Shown in pieces: positions 25,972 to 36,063 of a DNA stretch of 64,000 nucleotides. A model generated the notes under the pieces. The model was not told the origin of the DNA. It did not search any database and was given only the letters and a program-made list of their open reading frames with translations. The translations under genes and the position numbers were made by a program. Each line of letters starts with the position of its first letter. The stretch's first letter is position 1. The stretch is from Treponema putidum (GTDB lineage Bacteria; Spirochaetota; Spirochaetia; Treponematales; Treponemataceae): positions 865,827 through 929,826 of the forward strand of contig NZ_CP009228.1 in NCBI RefSeq assembly GCF_000755145.1. The letters are read 5' to 3'.

Positions 25972-27327
25972 CTATGCATTCAATGGTTTATCTTTAGTAC
26001 TTAGATCTTTTTTAAAAAGTTTAATCACTATAAGTGCAGATAAAACCATAACTAGTGTATCTACTATCGGACTTGAAATCCAAATCCCACGTGTTCCAAA
26101 AAATACGGGAAGAATCAATACGGCCGGAATATAAAGCAAGAATTGACGAGAAATTACCAGCATACCTGCGTACTTTGCTTTACCTAGAGCTTGGAAAAGG
26201 GTTAAATTGATAATCATAATCGCCGACAATGGGAACAAAGAAATAGCAAGCATTGTATTCGTTCTTCCTAAAGATATAAGTTCCTTATTTTCCAAGAAGA
26301 GACCTAAAACCCTTTCAGGCATTATTAAAAATACCAGCCAAAATATCAGTGATAAAAACAATCCGAAGCCGTAAAAAAGAAACGTACCTTTTTTTACTCT
26401 GTCAAATTTTCCTGCTCCGAAATTGGTTCCTGCAAAGGGTTGATAGCCCTGACTTATTCCCCAAAGAGGAATAAATGACAACATTAGATATCTAAAAAAA
26501 GCACCCATCAAGATTACCTGATCTTCTCCGCCATATTTTTTTAGTGTAGAATACATTACCGCCTGCTGCAAAAGTGCAAAAACTTGCATAAGCATTGCAG
26601 AAAAACCGATTGAAAGAGTTTCTTTTACGATACTTTTTTGAAGCTTAAAATATTTGAATTTAACATTTTTGCTAAAGAAAGCAAAGTAACAGAAATTACA
26701 TATTGCAAGAACTACTTGAGATATGACTGTTGCTATAGCGGCACCCTCAAGTCCTTTTTTTAAAACAATTACAAAGACCGCATCCAAAATAATATTTAAT
26801 ACGGCACTTATTCCCATCAAAAGCATTGCAATACCCATTCGGCCTTCTCCTCTCATAACCATGTTTGCAGCCTGACCGAAATTTACGAATATTGATCCGA
26901 GGTATACAATTCTTAAATAGCTCACTCCTAAACGGAGCATTTCGCCTTCGGCTCCTATAAGATATAAAAGTTGAGGCGCAAAAATTAATCCTATTGTCAT
27001 AGTTACCAATGAAAAAAGCAGAGTTAGCAAAAGGACGTTTCCCATAATAGAATCAACGGTTTCTTGGTCACTCCGCCCTACAGCCCTCGAAAGAACGGAA
27101 GCGGAACCTATACCTACTAAAACGGCAATGCCGTTATTTATCAGTGTAAATGTATAGGCTACACTGATTGCTCCTAAAGCTAAGCTGCTTACATATCTTC
27201 CTACAAATATTGCATCCACAAAGCTGTATAAACTGATTACAAACATTCCGATAATGCCCGGAATACTGAGTTCGAGCATCAGCTTGAACATATTATCTGA
27301 TATTAGATGCTCTCTCTTATCTGTCAT
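25972..27327 (-). CDS. MATE-family multidrug/metabolite exporter
   Basis: 451 residues from the second ATG at 27325-27327, chosen because GGAGG sits 5 nt upstream; the first ATG (27339) would overlap the ribosome site and the operator. Twelve hydrophobic helices in two homologous halves begin with PGIIGMFVISLYSFVDAIFVGR, the usual MATE start, and RGEGRMG and QGYQPFAGTNFGAG mark the two halves. MATE proteins expel cationic drugs or metabolites using Na+ or H+ gradients. A palindromic operator spans the presumed transcription start, and a TetR-family gene, now frameshifted, lies just upstream. Confidence 0.92.
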   Translation of the reverse strand: MTDKREHLISDNMFKLMLELSIPGIIGMFVISLYSFVDAIFVGRYVSSLALGAISVAYTFTLINNGIAVLVGIGSASVLSRAVGRSDQETVDSIMGNVLLLTLLFSLVTMTIGLIFAPQLLYLIGAEGEMLRLGVSYLRIVYLGSIFVNFGQAANMVMRGEGRMGIAMLLMGISAVLNIILDAVFVIVLKKGLEGAAIATVISQVVLAICNFCYFAFFSKNVKFKYFKLQKSIVKETLSIGFSAMLMQVFALLQQAVMYSTLKKYGGEDQVILMGAFFRYLMLSFIPLWGISQGYQPFAGTNFGAGKFDRVKKGTFLFYGFGLFLSLIFWLVFLIMPERVLGLFLENKELISLGRTNTMLAISLFPLSAIMIINLTLFQALGKAKYAGMLVISRQFLLYIPAVLILPVFFGTRGIWISSPIVDTLVMVLSALIVIKLFKKDLSTKDKPLNA

Positions 27328-27338
27328 ATAAACCTCCA

Positions 27339-27360
27339 TAACTGACGATACCGTCAGTTA
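27339..27360. promoter_or_regulatory. TetR-type operator of the MATE gene
   Basis: TAACTGACG (27339-27347), ATAC, CGTCAGTTA (27352-27360): perfect 9-bp arms with a 4-bp centre, immediately downstream of the -10 box on the minus strand. Position and symmetry fit a TetR-family dimer site that blocks initiation. Confidence 0.75.
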
Positions 27361-27361
27361 G

Positions 27362-27389
27362 ATTATATAAAAAGAGAAAATAAAGTCAA
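27362..27389 (-). promoter_or_regulatory. MATE promoter TTGACT-N16-TATAAT
   Basis: On the minus strand TTGACT (27384-27389) and TATAAT (27362-27367) are 16 bp apart and abut the operator. Confidence 0.7.
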
Positions 27390-27422
27390 GATAGGGTAAC
27401 TAATTTTGACTGAAGTTTTTAT

Positions 27423-28050
27423 TTAGCTGATAATAAAACTCTTTTTTATAAAAGAGTAAATAAGGCCGTGTATGTCTTTCTTTCCTTTATCAAAAACGGT
27501 TTTGTCTTCAAAAAGTTCATACATTATAAGGATTCCGTTAAAGAGGCGGGAGTAGAGTCTTTCCGCTTTGTTTGTTTTATACTTTATTTTTTTACCGGCA
27601 AAAGCTCCTTCTTTAAACAAGTGCTCCAAATTTTCTCTTATAAACTTATGAGCCTGAGCCTCAAGCTCCAAAAAAAAGAGCTTCATATTCTTTGTCATAT
27701 AGAATTTCTGCAAGGAACATTAGATAAAGCCGTTTTTCGGGGACATCATCAAATAGTTTTGCTTCTAAAGCTTGGGTCACAATTTCATAAGGGTCGTCAA
27801 TTTTTTTTGCAGAACTAAAAATTTCTTCGTTCCGTTTGTAGCGGAAATAGTTTCCTGCCTGCATTATAGCAAACATTATAGCCTTTGTGTTTTTAAAGTA
27901 CTGATATACCCCTCCTTTTGAAAGGCTTGTGGAGGCAACTATATCTTCCATAGTAGTATTATGGAAGCCTTTTTTTAAAAACACTTTCTTTGCCGCTTCC
28001 ATTATCTCATGCGAGCGCTCTTCTTTTGTTTTCCGTTTAAATTTAGCCAT
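27423..28050 (-). pseudogene. TetR-family repressor, frameshifted in an A8/T8 run
   Basis: The N-terminal frame (from ATG 28048-28050) gives the HTH: ERSHEIMEAAKKVFLKKGFH, then MEDIVASTSLSKGGVYQYFK, a textbook TetR domain. It ends at EYEALFFGA-stop. The remainder (LELEAQAHKFIRENLEH onward) lies in another frame down to 27423. Deleting one T from the run of eight (27670-27677 on the plus strand is A8) joins them into 208 residues, the normal TetR length. The start has no Shine-Dalgarno sequence; TATAAT (28057-28062) ends 6 nt before the ATG, so it may be leaderless. It would repress the MATE gene at 27339-27360. If truly broken, that exporter is derepressed. Confidence 0.8.
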
Positions 28051-28178
28051 ATCTATATTATAAGGAAACAACAAAAAAAATGAAGAGGCTGTTATAAATG
28101 GACATCTTTAAAAAACTTACCGGGTTTGTTTCGATTCTTTAGAATAACAATTATTTACTGAAAATAATGGCTTGGGGC

Positions 28179-28205
28179 CGGTCTTCTGTTTATAACAAAA
28201 GACCG
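28179..28205 (-). terminator. Hairpin downstream of gltS
   Basis: CGGTCTT (28179-28185) pairs with AAGACCG (28199-28205), about 60 nt after the gltS stop. The flanks are GC-rich and the T-tract is weak. Confidence 0.45.
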
Positions 28206-28264
28206 AGCCGCCGGCATAATTTAAAACGCTTTAAGAAATATTAAGGTTGTAAAAACGCCGTAAA

Positions 28265-29638
28265 CTAATCGACCAAGCCTATGGTAATACCAATTATCAT
28301 TATATTGAAAAAGTCAATAAATAAGGAACCTACTATAGGGACAACGAAAAAGGCTATTTTTGAATAACCGTATTTTTCGCATATAGAACCCATATTAGCC
28401 ATGGCATTGGGAGTTGCGGCAAAGCCGAAACCGATATGTCCCGCAGTAATTACCGCAGCATCATAATCTCCGCCCATAACCTTAAAAGTGACAAAGCGGG
28501 TGTATAAATACAACAATACTATTTGTGCACTTAAAATAATCAAAAGCGGGATAGCCAAACTTACCAGCTGCCAAAGTTTTAACGAAACAAGAGCTAAAGC
28601 CAAAAACATATTCAAAGAAATATTTCCGAGTGCATCAATTTCGTCCATATTTATCTTGAATTTTTTTGACGTATCTGCAATGTTTCGTATAACGGCAGCA
28701 CAAATCATCGCCCCTATGTAAATGGGGAATTTAAATTTGGGCGATATTGAATTAAGATAATTGGTAACAAAGAGACCAAAACCTGAAGCCAGAACTAAAA
28801 ACATAAAAGCCAGTAATAATTTTTCACTGCTAAGATGCTTTTCAGAACTGGTTGTCGAGTTATCTACTTCACCTTTTGCCGAGGCTTCATGAATAACTTC
28901 TTCCTGAACCGTTACGACTTCTTGACCCTCTTCCCTGCCCTTTGTGGGATTAAAGAAGAGCCGCTTTATAAAGCTCGGATGAACCGCTTCTACTTTCTTA
29001 ACAACTTTTGTTGTTTTTATTATGTTTCCCGATTCATCAATTCTTACGCTTTCATCGGCATTTGAAGGCTGTAAGCCGTATTTTTTTATCAGACGGTTTC
29101 CGACGGGACCGCCTAAGATGGAGCTTATCAAAGAGCCGAAGGTGGGAACGGCTACTGCGAGGGATAAGGCTCCCAGAGTGTTTTCCGGATCAACAATAGG
29201 AGCAAAGGAGGCTGCTGTACCGAACCCCCCTGTAAAGGATGTTGAACCCAGCATGACGGCGAGCATCGGACTAAAGTTTATAAGCCTTGCGGCTCCTTGA
29301 GCTACAACGTTTTGCAAAATAGCAAAAACGATAGCTACAGCCAAAAAGACAAAAACTTTTTTCCCGCCGTCTCTTAAAATCGAAAACCCTGCATTATAGC
29401 CCACAGAGGTAAAAAACATTACCATCCAATAGGTTTGCAGGGTTGTGTCAAATTCGAAGTCGAGTACTTTTGCTGTGTGAAGTGCTAACGAAATCAGCGC
29501 AAACAAAAAGCCGCCCACTATCGGGGCAGGTATACAATACTTTTGAAAAAACTCAAACTTCGCCTTAATGAATCGTCCAACCAGCAACCAAGCGATTGCA
29601 AAGCCGAGCGACTGGTACATATTCATATGAATTACCAT
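28265..29638 (-). CDS. gltS: Sodium/glutamate symporter family protein (GltS)
   Basis: 457 residues, longer than the usual 400 because of a charged cytoplasmic insertion at about 195-265. The two halves each carry about five helices, with the family's signature loops GSTSFTGGFGTAASFAP and ITAGHIGFGFAATPNAMANM. It takes up glutamate with Na+ across the inner membrane, which suits an amino-acid-fermenting organism. AAGGAG lies before the ATG at 29636-29638. It has its own promoter, which sits just after the stop of the upstream chemoreceptor. Confidence 0.9.
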   Translation of the reverse strand: MVIHMNMYQSLGFAIAWLLVGRFIKAKFEFFQKYCIPAPIVGGFLFALISLALHTAKVLDFEFDTTLQTYWMVMFFTSVGYNAGFSILRDGGKKVFVFLAVAIVFAILQNVVAQGAARLINFSPMLAVMLGSTSFTGGFGTAASFAPIVDPENTLGALSLAVAVPTFGSLISSILGGPVGNRLIKKYGLQPSNADESVRIDESGNIIKTTKVVKKVEAVHPSFIKRLFFNPTKGREEGQEVVTVQEEVIHEASAKGEVDNSTTSSEKHLSSEKLLLAFMFLVLASGFGLFVTNYLNSISPKFKFPIYIGAMICAAVIRNIADTSKKFKINMDEIDALGNISLNMFLALALVSLKLWQLVSLAIPLLIILSAQIVLLYLYTRFVTFKVMGGDYDAAVITAGHIGFGFAATPNAMANMGSICEKYGYSKIAFFVVPIVGSLFIDFFNIMIIGITIGLVD

Positions 29639-29686
29639 AACTCTCTCCTTTTGCGTGCGTCTAACGCAATTCGGGATGCAAGAGTG

Positions 29687-29715
29687 AGTATAGGCCTTTT
29701 ATATGAATATGTCAA
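29687..29715 (-). promoter_or_regulatory. gltS promoter TTGACA-N17-TATACT
   Basis: On the minus strand TTGACA (29710-29715) and TATACT (29687-29692) with a 17-bp spacer, about 48 nt before the gltS ATG. A small TGCGT/ACGCA hairpin lies in the leader. Confidence 0.8.
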
Positions 29716-29744
29716 TCCGTCGGTATAAAATCTTTATCTTTTTA

Positions 29745-31901
29745 TCATACCTTAAACTTGCCGACCTCCGCAGCCAAATTTTCAATACTGGTCTTGTTCT
29801 TTTGGGTTATACTATTTACTTCCTGAACCGCATTGTTTATTTGAACGGCACCTGCTGCCATTTCGTTCATGCTGTCGGTTATCATACGGGTCAAATTATC
29901 AAGTTTCAGCATTTCTTCGGCGACGCCTTCACCGCCTTTCAGCATCTCTTCAGAACCCGCTTTCACTTCTACGGTTACCGTATTGATATTTTTAATTGCT
30001 CCGAGTACTTCCTTGCTGCCGTTTTCCTGTTTACGCATCGCTTCGGTAAGACGGTCACTCATCGATTTTACCTGTTCGGACAAATTAAAAATCGTGCTGA
30101 ATTTGTCTTCGACGGTTTTAGAAGAAACCGAAAGAGATTCTATTTCGCCCGATAGGGTTTTAAGCGTAGAAGTTATCGTTTTTCCTTGAGTAGCCGAATC
30201 TTCGGCGAGTTTTCTGATTTCATCGGCGACGACGGCGAACCCTTTGCCTGCTTCGCCTGCGTGGGCTGCTTCAATAGCGGCATTCATCGCAAGCAAATTG
30301 GTTTGGCTTGCAATATGCTGAATAACGCTTGAGGCTTCCATAAGCGAACCCGATTCTTCTGCGATTTTCTGTGTTACGCTGTTTGATGTTACAATTGTTT
30401 CTTTTCCGTCTTCCGTTGCCGATGCAAGGTTTTTAACAACATCATAGGTTTTTTCTAGTGTTTGAGTAATGGAGGCGATGTTTGCAACCATCTCTTCGAT
30501 TGAAGCCGAAGACTGGGCAACACTCGCTGCCTGATTTTCGATGCTGTTATTCAACTGTTTTATAGTGCGTACGATTTGTTCAATTGTGGCTGCTGTTTCC
30601 GTTACGCTTGCAGCCTGCGTAAGGGTTTGGCTCTTAACGCCTTCAATATTGGCGCTGATTTCGTTTATTGCGCTTGCCGTTTGAGTCATATTGGAGGCAA
30701 GCTCTTCTCCTATGGCTTCCATCGAGACCGAATTTTCTCTGACGGTTTTTATTGCGGTTCCTATTTTTTCAATAGTTTGATTAAAGTATTCGGACAAATC
30801 CGTGATTTCGTCATTTCCCGTAACGGGGAGGCGTACCGTTAAGTCTCCTTCTCCATGTGCAATATCTTTTAATGCCGTAACCGTTTTTTGAATAGGTGAG
30901 AGCATGTAGCGGGCAGTAATATATATAACTGCAAGGGTAATTGACAAGACGATGACACCTAAGATTCTTATATAGGTTCTTAAGTCGTCTACTGTTTTTG
31001 TGAATTCCCTAACCGGTGCTTTAATAACAACCGTCCAGCCGGTAATTTTTATTGTTGCGTACGAAGCAATATTTGAAATGCCGTCATAATCATAGTAGCC
31101 GACCTCGCTTTTATCGGTATCAAAGGCATGCTGTAAAAAGGCCGACAAGGAAGCAAGATTAGCATCTTTCTTACTTTCTTCAATCATATTTCGCTGTTTG
31201 GTTACCGCATCAAAATTTTTATGTGCTATGACAATTCCTGTTAGGCCTAGTATGTAACATTCGCCTGTTTTTCCGACGACAATATCGTCGATTTCATCGG
31301 AAAGGAGACGCGCCGGAACCGCCGCATTTAGGACACCGATTATTGAGTTATTGTCATCGTAAATCGGAACTGCAAAAAGGATTTGCATATTATTTGTTAT
31401 GTGTGAAATAGTCGGTTCTGTAATAAAGTTTTTACCCTGTGCAGCTGCTTTAAACCATTCTCTGTCTCTTACGGACGTACTCATACCATTTGCATCATAA
31501 CGGTTGCCTTGCATATCACAGACACCGAAGTAGTCTATCTTTTTGTTGCGTTCGGCTTCTTTTACAAGAAGCTCTGCTTTTTCGGTTAAAGTCATTGAAT
31601 TGTCGCGTAAAAACGGCATACGGGCTAAGCCTTCTACAAATTGAACAACGGAAGTTACCCTTCCGTCAATGACTTCAGCGATGTCGGTTGCTTTATCTGT
31701 TAGATGCGCTTCCACTTTTTCAAGTACCGCTTTACGTGCAATACCCACCGTAAGCATGGCTGCAATTACAAGTGCAATCGTAATTAAAAGCCCAAAAATT
31801 AAAACCATTTTTTTGCGCAGCGAAAACCGCTTTTTAGTTGTTTTCGCAATCTGATGTTTCTCATTGTTTTTTTCAGAGAAAATTCCGTCATTCTTTGTCA
31901 T
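29745..31901 (-). CDS. Methyl-accepting chemotaxis protein (dCache-HAMP-signalling domain)
   Basis: 718 residues. A basic cytoplasmic N-tail of about 27 residues is followed by TM1 (about 30-52), a double-Cache sensor (to about 305; [25 protein letters not shown]), TM2, HAMP and a signalling hairpin with the [20 protein letters not shown] tip. Its cytoplasmic half closely follows that of the 19250 receptor. The gltS gene directly downstream makes glutamate or another amino acid a plausible ligand, but that is inference from position. AAGGAG precedes the ATG. The upstream gap to 32055 shows no clear promoter. Confidence 0.97.
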   Translation of the reverse strand: MTKNDGIFSEKNNEKHQIAKTTKKRFSLRKKMVLIFGLLITIALVIAAMLTVGIARKAVLEKVEAHLTDKATDIAEVIDGRVTSVVQFVEGLARMPFLRDNSMTLTEKAELLVKEAERNKKIDYFGVCDMQGNRYDANGMSTSVRDREWFKAAAQGKNFITEPTISHITNNMQILFAVPIYDDNNSIIGVLNAAVPARLLSDEIDDIVVGKTGECYILGLTGIVIAHKNFDAVTKQRNMIEESKKDANLASLSAFLQHAFDTDKSEVGYYDYDGISNIASYATIKITGWTVVIKAPVREFTKTVDDLRTYIRILGVIVLSITLAVIYITARYMLSPIQKTVTALKDIAHGEGDLTVRLPVTGNDEITDLSEYFNQTIEKIGTAIKTVRENSVSMEAIGEELASNMTQTASAINEISANIEGVKSQTLTQAASVTETAATIEQIVRTIKQLNNSIENQAASVAQSSASIEEMVANIASITQTLEKTYDVVKNLASATEDGKETIVTSNSVTQKIAEESGSLMEASSVIQHIASQTNLLAMNAAIEAAHAGEAGKGFAVVADEIRKLAEDSATQGKTITSTLKTLSGEIESLSVSSKTVEDKFSTIFNLSEQVKSMSDRLTEAMRKQENGSKEVLGAIKNINTVTVEVKAGSEEMLKGGEGVAEEMLKLDNLTRMITDSMNEMAAGAVQINNAVQEVNSITQKNKTSIENLAAEVGKFKV

Positions 31902-32054
31902 TTTAAGACTCCTTATGAATTAGGCAGGCCTTGAAGAATGTTTAGTTTTTCGAGGTATGTCTTAAATTTAGTTGCGGCGTTTGTTAGATTTACATTTCAG
32001 TTTTTTTAATATAATTATTTTAACAAATTTAGTCTACAGTTTTTTTAATTATTC

Positions 32055-34229
32055 TTATACTTTAAATTTGGAAACCTCATTGGAAAGATTTTCGATACTT
32101 GCCTTATTTTTTTGTGTAATATCGCTTACTTCTGCAACGGCGGCGGTAATTTGATCGGCTCCTGAAGCTATTTCGTTCATACTATCGGTTGTTTCGAGTG
32201 TTATCTCGGCGAGTTTTTGCATTTCCTGTTCTATTTGAGTGCAGCCTTCAAGCATTTCAGCTGAGGCTGAGTCAATTTCGCTTGTTACACCGTTTATTCT
32301 CTTAATAGCATCAAGTACCTGCCTCCCGTTTTCTTCCTGTTCGCTCATTACTTCCAAAATAGAATCTTCTTTTTCGGAGATTTGACTGACCAAATTGTAA
32401 ACATCGATAAAGGTCTTTTCCGCTTGAGAACCGGCCTCTGTAATGTTGCGGATAATTTCCGTCGTCTCTTTTATAACCGCAGCAATTTGCTTTCCTTGCA
32501 AATTAGAGCCTTCTGCAAGTTTTCTAATCTCGCCGGCGACAACTGCAAAACCCTTACCGGATTCGCCTGCATGGGCTGCCTCTATTGCGGCATTCATTGC
32601 CAAAAGGTTGGTTTGACTCGCAATATTTTGAATGATTTGGCTGGCTTCAAGAAGAGATGCCGATTTTTCGGCGATTTGCTTTACAATCTCATTTGCAGTT
32701 CTTGCCCCGTCTTTACCTACCTTGGTTTGTCCGTAGACTGTTTTGATAAGCTCGTTATTTTCATTAAGCGTTTTAGCTATTTTAACGGTATTTTCTGCCA
32801 TGTGCGTAATGACTGCAGAAGATTCGTTGATACTTTCGGCCTGCATTTCGATACTTGAAACGAGCCTGCTAAGCCACCCATTGATTTGCTCCACCGTTGC
32901 AACGGTTTCGGTAACGCCGGCAGCCTGAGACATAGCTTTTTCTTTTACGCCTTTAACATTTCCGCCTATCTGTTTAATTGCGGCTGCCGTTTCTTCCATA
33001 CTGCTTGACAGCTGTGACCCGATTGCGTTCATTTTATCGGCTTCTTCTTTTAAAATGCATATCATAGCATGACTGTGCTCAATTGCGGTATTAAGGTTTA
33101 TCATAATGCGTCCGATTTCATTATTCTTTTTTACCGCTAATCTGTCGGTAAGGTCGCCTGCTGCAATTTTGCTAAAAACGGTTTCGAGCCTTTTAAAATA
33201 GCGTTTAAGAGCACCTGCAAAAATAAAGGCCAGTGTAAAATACAGGACAAACATAAAAAGACCGATAAGAATCATATTTTTTAAAAGGGTATAAAAAAGT
33301 GAAAGTATTTCGTTTTGTTCGATTAAAAGAGCAACTTTCCAATCAAGCTCGGGAAGTGAAAATACTGAAACCTTCCACCTATTTCCGTCAAGCATAATAA
33401 AAGCCGAACCCTCTTTCATTTTGTCTAGTTCGGTAAAGGCGGAAATACCGGTTTCTTTTAATGTTTTTAGATTGTAGTCTGCATGTTTAGGGTCGGCTAA
33501 AGTCATACCGTTGTTTTGTATGAGCATACAATAGCCCGACTTGCCGATATGAGTTCCGCTTATAAACGAAGTTAAATCCGAAAGGTTTATGTCGATTCCT
33601 ATAACTCCGATAAATTCGCCCGAATAATTTTTTACACTTTGCACAATTGTAAAAGTGAGGTTCCCGTCCGGCGACATATATGCCTCGGTTATTACGGGCT
33701 TTCCATTAGCAGCCGCTGCACTTTTATACCAATCCCGTTCACGAGGGTCAAAACCTTTCGGAATTTTTTCATGCTGTATTCCTACAAATCCGCCCCATTT
33801 AGTACCTAGATATACTTCGTTAAAGTTCGCATAACTTGCTTTTGCTCGGTTAAATTCTGAAACAATATCTTGTTCCGCTTTTCCGCTATGAGACATATCA
33901 TTTGTCTGCGAGCTATAATTGTAAATACTTTCATCGGCATTTTTAACTGCAGGAGTTTCCGTAAGCATGGAAGCTGCATTTTTTCCGTTCAGTATAAAAA
34001 GATTTATGGACTTTTCAATATTGAAAAACTGCTGCCCTGTAAATTCATCGAATTGGGTAATGTTCTTTTTATATAGTTGAAAGCCCACAACCGCAGAAAT
34101 AACGGCTACGATTGAAATGATTGTTATCGTAATTGCCCGTAAAAGCCGTGCCGTAATGGATGTTGCTCTTTTTCTCATAATGCCGTCATTATTTTTTGAA
34201 GGTGCGCTCAATGTAAGTTTTTCTTTCAT
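32055..34229 (-). CDS. Methyl-accepting chemotaxis protein (divergent signalling domain)
   Basis: 724 residues. TM1 is at about 28-52, then a dCache sensor with [32 protein letters not shown] and a [11 protein letters not shown] segment, TM2 (about 310-335), HAMP and the signalling tip [20 protein letters not shown]. The signalling helices are clearly more distant from the other two receptors, but all three end in the same IENLxxEVxKFKV motif. Its promoter is at 34272-34300. It is upstream of the 29745 receptor on the same strand. Confidence 0.97.
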   Translation of the reverse strand: MKEKLTLSAPSKNNDGIMRKRATSITARLLRAITITIISIVAVISAVVGFQLYKKNITQFDEFTGQQFFNIEKSINLFILNGKNAASMLTETPAVKNADESIYNYSSQTNDMSHSGKAEQDIVSEFNRAKASYANFNEVYLGTKWGGFVGIQHEKIPKGFDPRERDWYKSAAAANGKPVITEAYMSPDGNLTFTIVQSVKNYSGEFIGVIGIDINLSDLTSFISGTHIGKSGYCMLIQNNGMTLADPKHADYNLKTLKETGISAFTELDKMKEGSAFIMLDGNRWKVSVFSLPELDWKVALLIEQNEILSLFYTLLKNMILIGLFMFVLYFTLAFIFAGALKRYFKRLETVFSKIAAGDLTDRLAVKKNNEIGRIMINLNTAIEHSHAMICILKEEADKMNAIGSQLSSSMEETAAAIKQIGGNVKGVKEKAMSQAAGVTETVATVEQINGWLSRLVSSIEMQAESINESSAVITHMAENTVKIAKTLNENNELIKTVYGQTKVGKDGARTANEIVKQIAEKSASLLEASQIIQNIASQTNLLAMNAAIEAAHAGESGKGFAVVAGEIRKLAEGSNLQGKQIAAVIKETTEIIRNITEAGSQAEKTFIDVYNLVSQISEKEDSILEVMSEQEENGRQVLDAIKRINGVTSEIDSASAEMLEGCTQIEQEMQKLAEITLETTDSMNEIASGADQITAAVAEVSDITQKNKASIENLSNEVSKFKV

Positions 34230-34271
34230 TTTGTTAAATCCCTTTTATAAATTATATGGAATATAGCGCCA

Positions 34272-34300
34272 ATTATATATATTTTTTTATTTTTCTGCAA
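34272..34300 (-). promoter_or_regulatory. Chemoreceptor promoter TTGCAG-N17-TATAAT
   Basis: On the minus strand TTGCAG (34295-34300) and TATAAT (34272-34277), 17 bp apart, about 40 nt before the ATG at 34229. Confidence 0.65.
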
Positions 34301-34325
34301 GGCCTCGCATTTACTGAACGTTATC

Positions 34326-34354
34326 TTGCACTTTAGTTTTGAATAGGGTATACT
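34326..34354 (+). promoter_or_regulatory. deoD promoter TTGCAC-N17-TATACT
   Basis: TTGCAC (34326-34331) and TATACT (34349-34354) with a 17-bp spacer. The ATG follows 22 nt later with GGAGG between. Confidence 0.65.
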
Positions 34355-34376
34355 TATCGTGTTATTGGAGGTAAAG

Positions 34377-35078
34377 ATGAGTGTTCATATAGCTGCAAAG
34401 CAAGGAGAAATTGCCGATAAGATTCTTTTACCCGGGGATCCTTTGAGGGCGGAATTTGTTGCAAATAATTTTTTGGAAAATCCGCAATGTTATAACAAGG
34501 TTAGGGGTATGTTGGGCTTTACGGGAACCTACAAGGGCGTAAAGGTTTCAGTTCAGGGAACGGGAATGGGTCAGCCTTCTTTTTCGATCTATGCAAATGA
34601 ACTGTTTAATGAGTACGGTGTACAAAGGGCTATCCGTATCGGAACAGCCGGAGCCCTGCAAAAGGATATAGGCTTGAGGGATGTAGTTTTAGCTATGGCA
34701 GCCTCTACCGATTCGGGGATTAACACACACCGTTTTAAGGGCTGTCATTATGCTCCTACTGCCGATTGGAGCTTGCTAAAAAATGCCTATGACCATGCCG
34801 AAAAAATGGGAATAAAACCTTTAGTAGGTTCGATTGCCAGCTCCGATGTCTTTTATGATGATCTTGAAACATGGAGAATGTGGGCTGATTATGGAGTTTT
34901 AGCGGTAGAGATGGAGGCGGCCGAACTTTATACCCTCGCTGCAAAATATAAGCGCCAAGCCCTTGCCGTGCTTACCATTTCGGATAACGTCGTTACACAT
35001 GAGCAGACAAGTGCCGAAGAGCGTCAAACTACTTTTAAAACCATGATGGAAATTGCTTTAGAGGCAATAATAGCTTAG
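34377..35078 (+). CDS. deoD: Purine-nucleoside phosphorylase, DeoD type
   Basis: 233 residues from ATG 34377, which has GGAGG 5 nt upstream; an earlier GTG at 34359 has none. It begins [20 protein letters not shown], the hexameric PNP start, followed by [16 protein letters not shown] (phosphate loop), RIGTAGALQ, the nucleoside site [13 protein letters not shown] and the catalytic Asp in [10 protein letters not shown]. It cleaves purine nucleosides to free base and ribose 1-phosphate in the cytosol, for salvage. Confidence 0.96.
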   Translation: MSVHIAAKQGEIADKILLPGDPLRAEFVANNFLENPQCYNKVRGMLGFTGTYKGVKVSVQGTGMGQPSFSIYANELFNEYGVQRAIRIGTAGALQKDIGLRDVVLAMAASTDSGINTHRFKGCHYAPTADWSLLKNAYDHAEKMGIKPLVGSIASSDVFYDDLETWRMWADYGVLAVEMEAAELYTLAAKYKRQALAVLTISDNVVTHEQTSAEERQTTFKTMMEIALEAIIA

Positions 35079-35091
35079 CCGCTCTAAAATT

Positions 35092-35319
35092 TTAAACTGC
35101 GACTACCTCGCTGACCTCGGGGAACATGTCCTTAAGCTGTTCTTCAACCCCCATTTTAAGGGTATAAATAGCCATAGGACATGACCCGCAGGCTCCTTTT
35201 AGCTTAACATAAACTTTTCCGGCTTCATCAACTGAATCAAGCTCTATATCTCCGCCGTCGGCCTGTAAATAGGGCCTAATCGAGGCTATACCTTTTTCAA
35301 TTTCTTCTTTAACCAACAT
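35092..35319 (-). CDS. NifU C-terminal-domain iron-sulfur scaffold protein
   Basis: 75 residues, a stand-alone NifU/Nfu domain. It has YLQADGGDIELDSVDEAGKV followed by KGACGSCPMAIYTLKMGVE; the CxxC holds a 4Fe-4S cluster at a dimer interface. Such proteins store or deliver clusters to target proteins. GGAGG lies before the ATG and a promoter is present at 35355-35383. It is convergent with deoD, 13 nt away, with no obvious terminator between. Confidence 0.92.
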   Translation of the reverse strand: MLVKEEIEKGIASIRPYLQADGGDIELDSVDEAGKVYVKLKGACGSCPMAIYTLKMGVEEQLKDMFPEVSEVVAV

Positions 35320-35354
35320 AATGACCTCCTATTATCTTATTAAATACTTCACAA

Positions 35355-35383
35355 AATATACAAAAAATAATATGATAAAGCAA
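35355..35383 (-). promoter_or_regulatory. Promoter of the NifU-like gene, TTGCTT-N17-TATATT
   Basis: On the minus strand TTGCTT (35378-35383) and TATATT (35355-35360), 17 bp apart. Confidence 0.55.
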
Positions 35384-35411
35384 GGCGGAGCAAGCTATTA
35401 AATATTTTTAG

Positions 35412-35792
35412 TTACCAAAGAGTTTTTACACTATATTTAGGAATGATTGTATCTTTTGTAATAATTACCAAATTTTCAATTATTGCCTGAGCAATGATCA
35501 AGCGATCAAAAGGATCATTATGAATATTTGCCAGCTTTATTATTTTATCAAAGTATTTGGGTTGAATTTGTAATATTAATATATCCTTCTCATGGCATAA
35601 TTCAGCGATTTTTTCTATAGAGTATTCAAATTCAAGTTTACCTATACTTTTTTTTATTGCTATTTCCCATAATGAGACAATACTGACATAAACTTTATTT
35701 TCTGTAGTAATTATCTCTAAAGCTTTTTTTGATAGTTGTGGAGAAGCTCTTAAAAACCATAGCAACGTATGTGTATCCAGCAGGTACATCAA
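35412..35792 (-). CDS. PIN-domain toxin (VapC-like)
   Basis: 126 residues. The acidic PIN residues are visible: LLDTHTLLWFL (Asp at the end of strand 1), SIVSLWEIAIK (Glu) and HNDPFDRLIIAQA (two Asp), with a final TKD. PIN toxins cleave tRNA or rRNA. Its start overlaps the antitoxin stop by 4 nt, the typical coupling of a type II toxin-antitoxin pair. It is AT-richer than its neighbours, as expected for mobile cassettes. Confidence 0.9.
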   Translation of the reverse strand: MMYLLDTHTLLWFLRASPQLSKKALEIITTENKVYVSIVSLWEIAIKKSIGKLEFEYSIEKIAELCHEKDILILQIQPKYFDKIIKLANIHNDPFDRLIIAQAIIENLVIITKDTIIPKYSVKTLW

Positions 35793-35998
35793 ACATAGTC
35801 CTTAAAACATTCCGGAGTTTTATCAAAATCTTCCGCCATATAGAATTTACCTTCAAGGCCTCCGGGGTTTCTTCGTATATTTTTTTGATTTTTTGCGGCT
35901 GTATTTTGATATAAAAGGAAATTTACATAATCATAAACAGACTGTTGCTGCTCTAAAGTTAAGTTATTTATCTTTTTTTCCAAAGCGATATATGGCAT
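35789..35998 (-). CDS. Antitoxin of a VapBC-type pair (DUF2281-like)
   Basis: 69 residues: an N-terminal LTLEQQQSVYDYVNFLLYQN helix typical of DUF2281 antitoxins, and a C-terminal GGLEGKFYMAEDFDKTPECF tail of the sort that wraps the PIN active site. AGGAGGAAAG precedes the ATG. It would neutralise the toxin encoded right after it and probably autoregulate the pair. Its promoter is not clear; TAAAAT near 36022 has no good -35. Confidence 0.85.
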   Translation of the reverse strand: MPYIALEKKINNLTLEQQQSVYDYVNFLLYQNTAAKNQKNIRRNPGGLEGKFYMAEDFDKTPECFKDYV

Positions 35999-36063
35999 AC
36001 TTTCCTCCTCATAAAATCATTTTAACATATTTCCGGATAAAATACTATAACTTATAAAATTTT

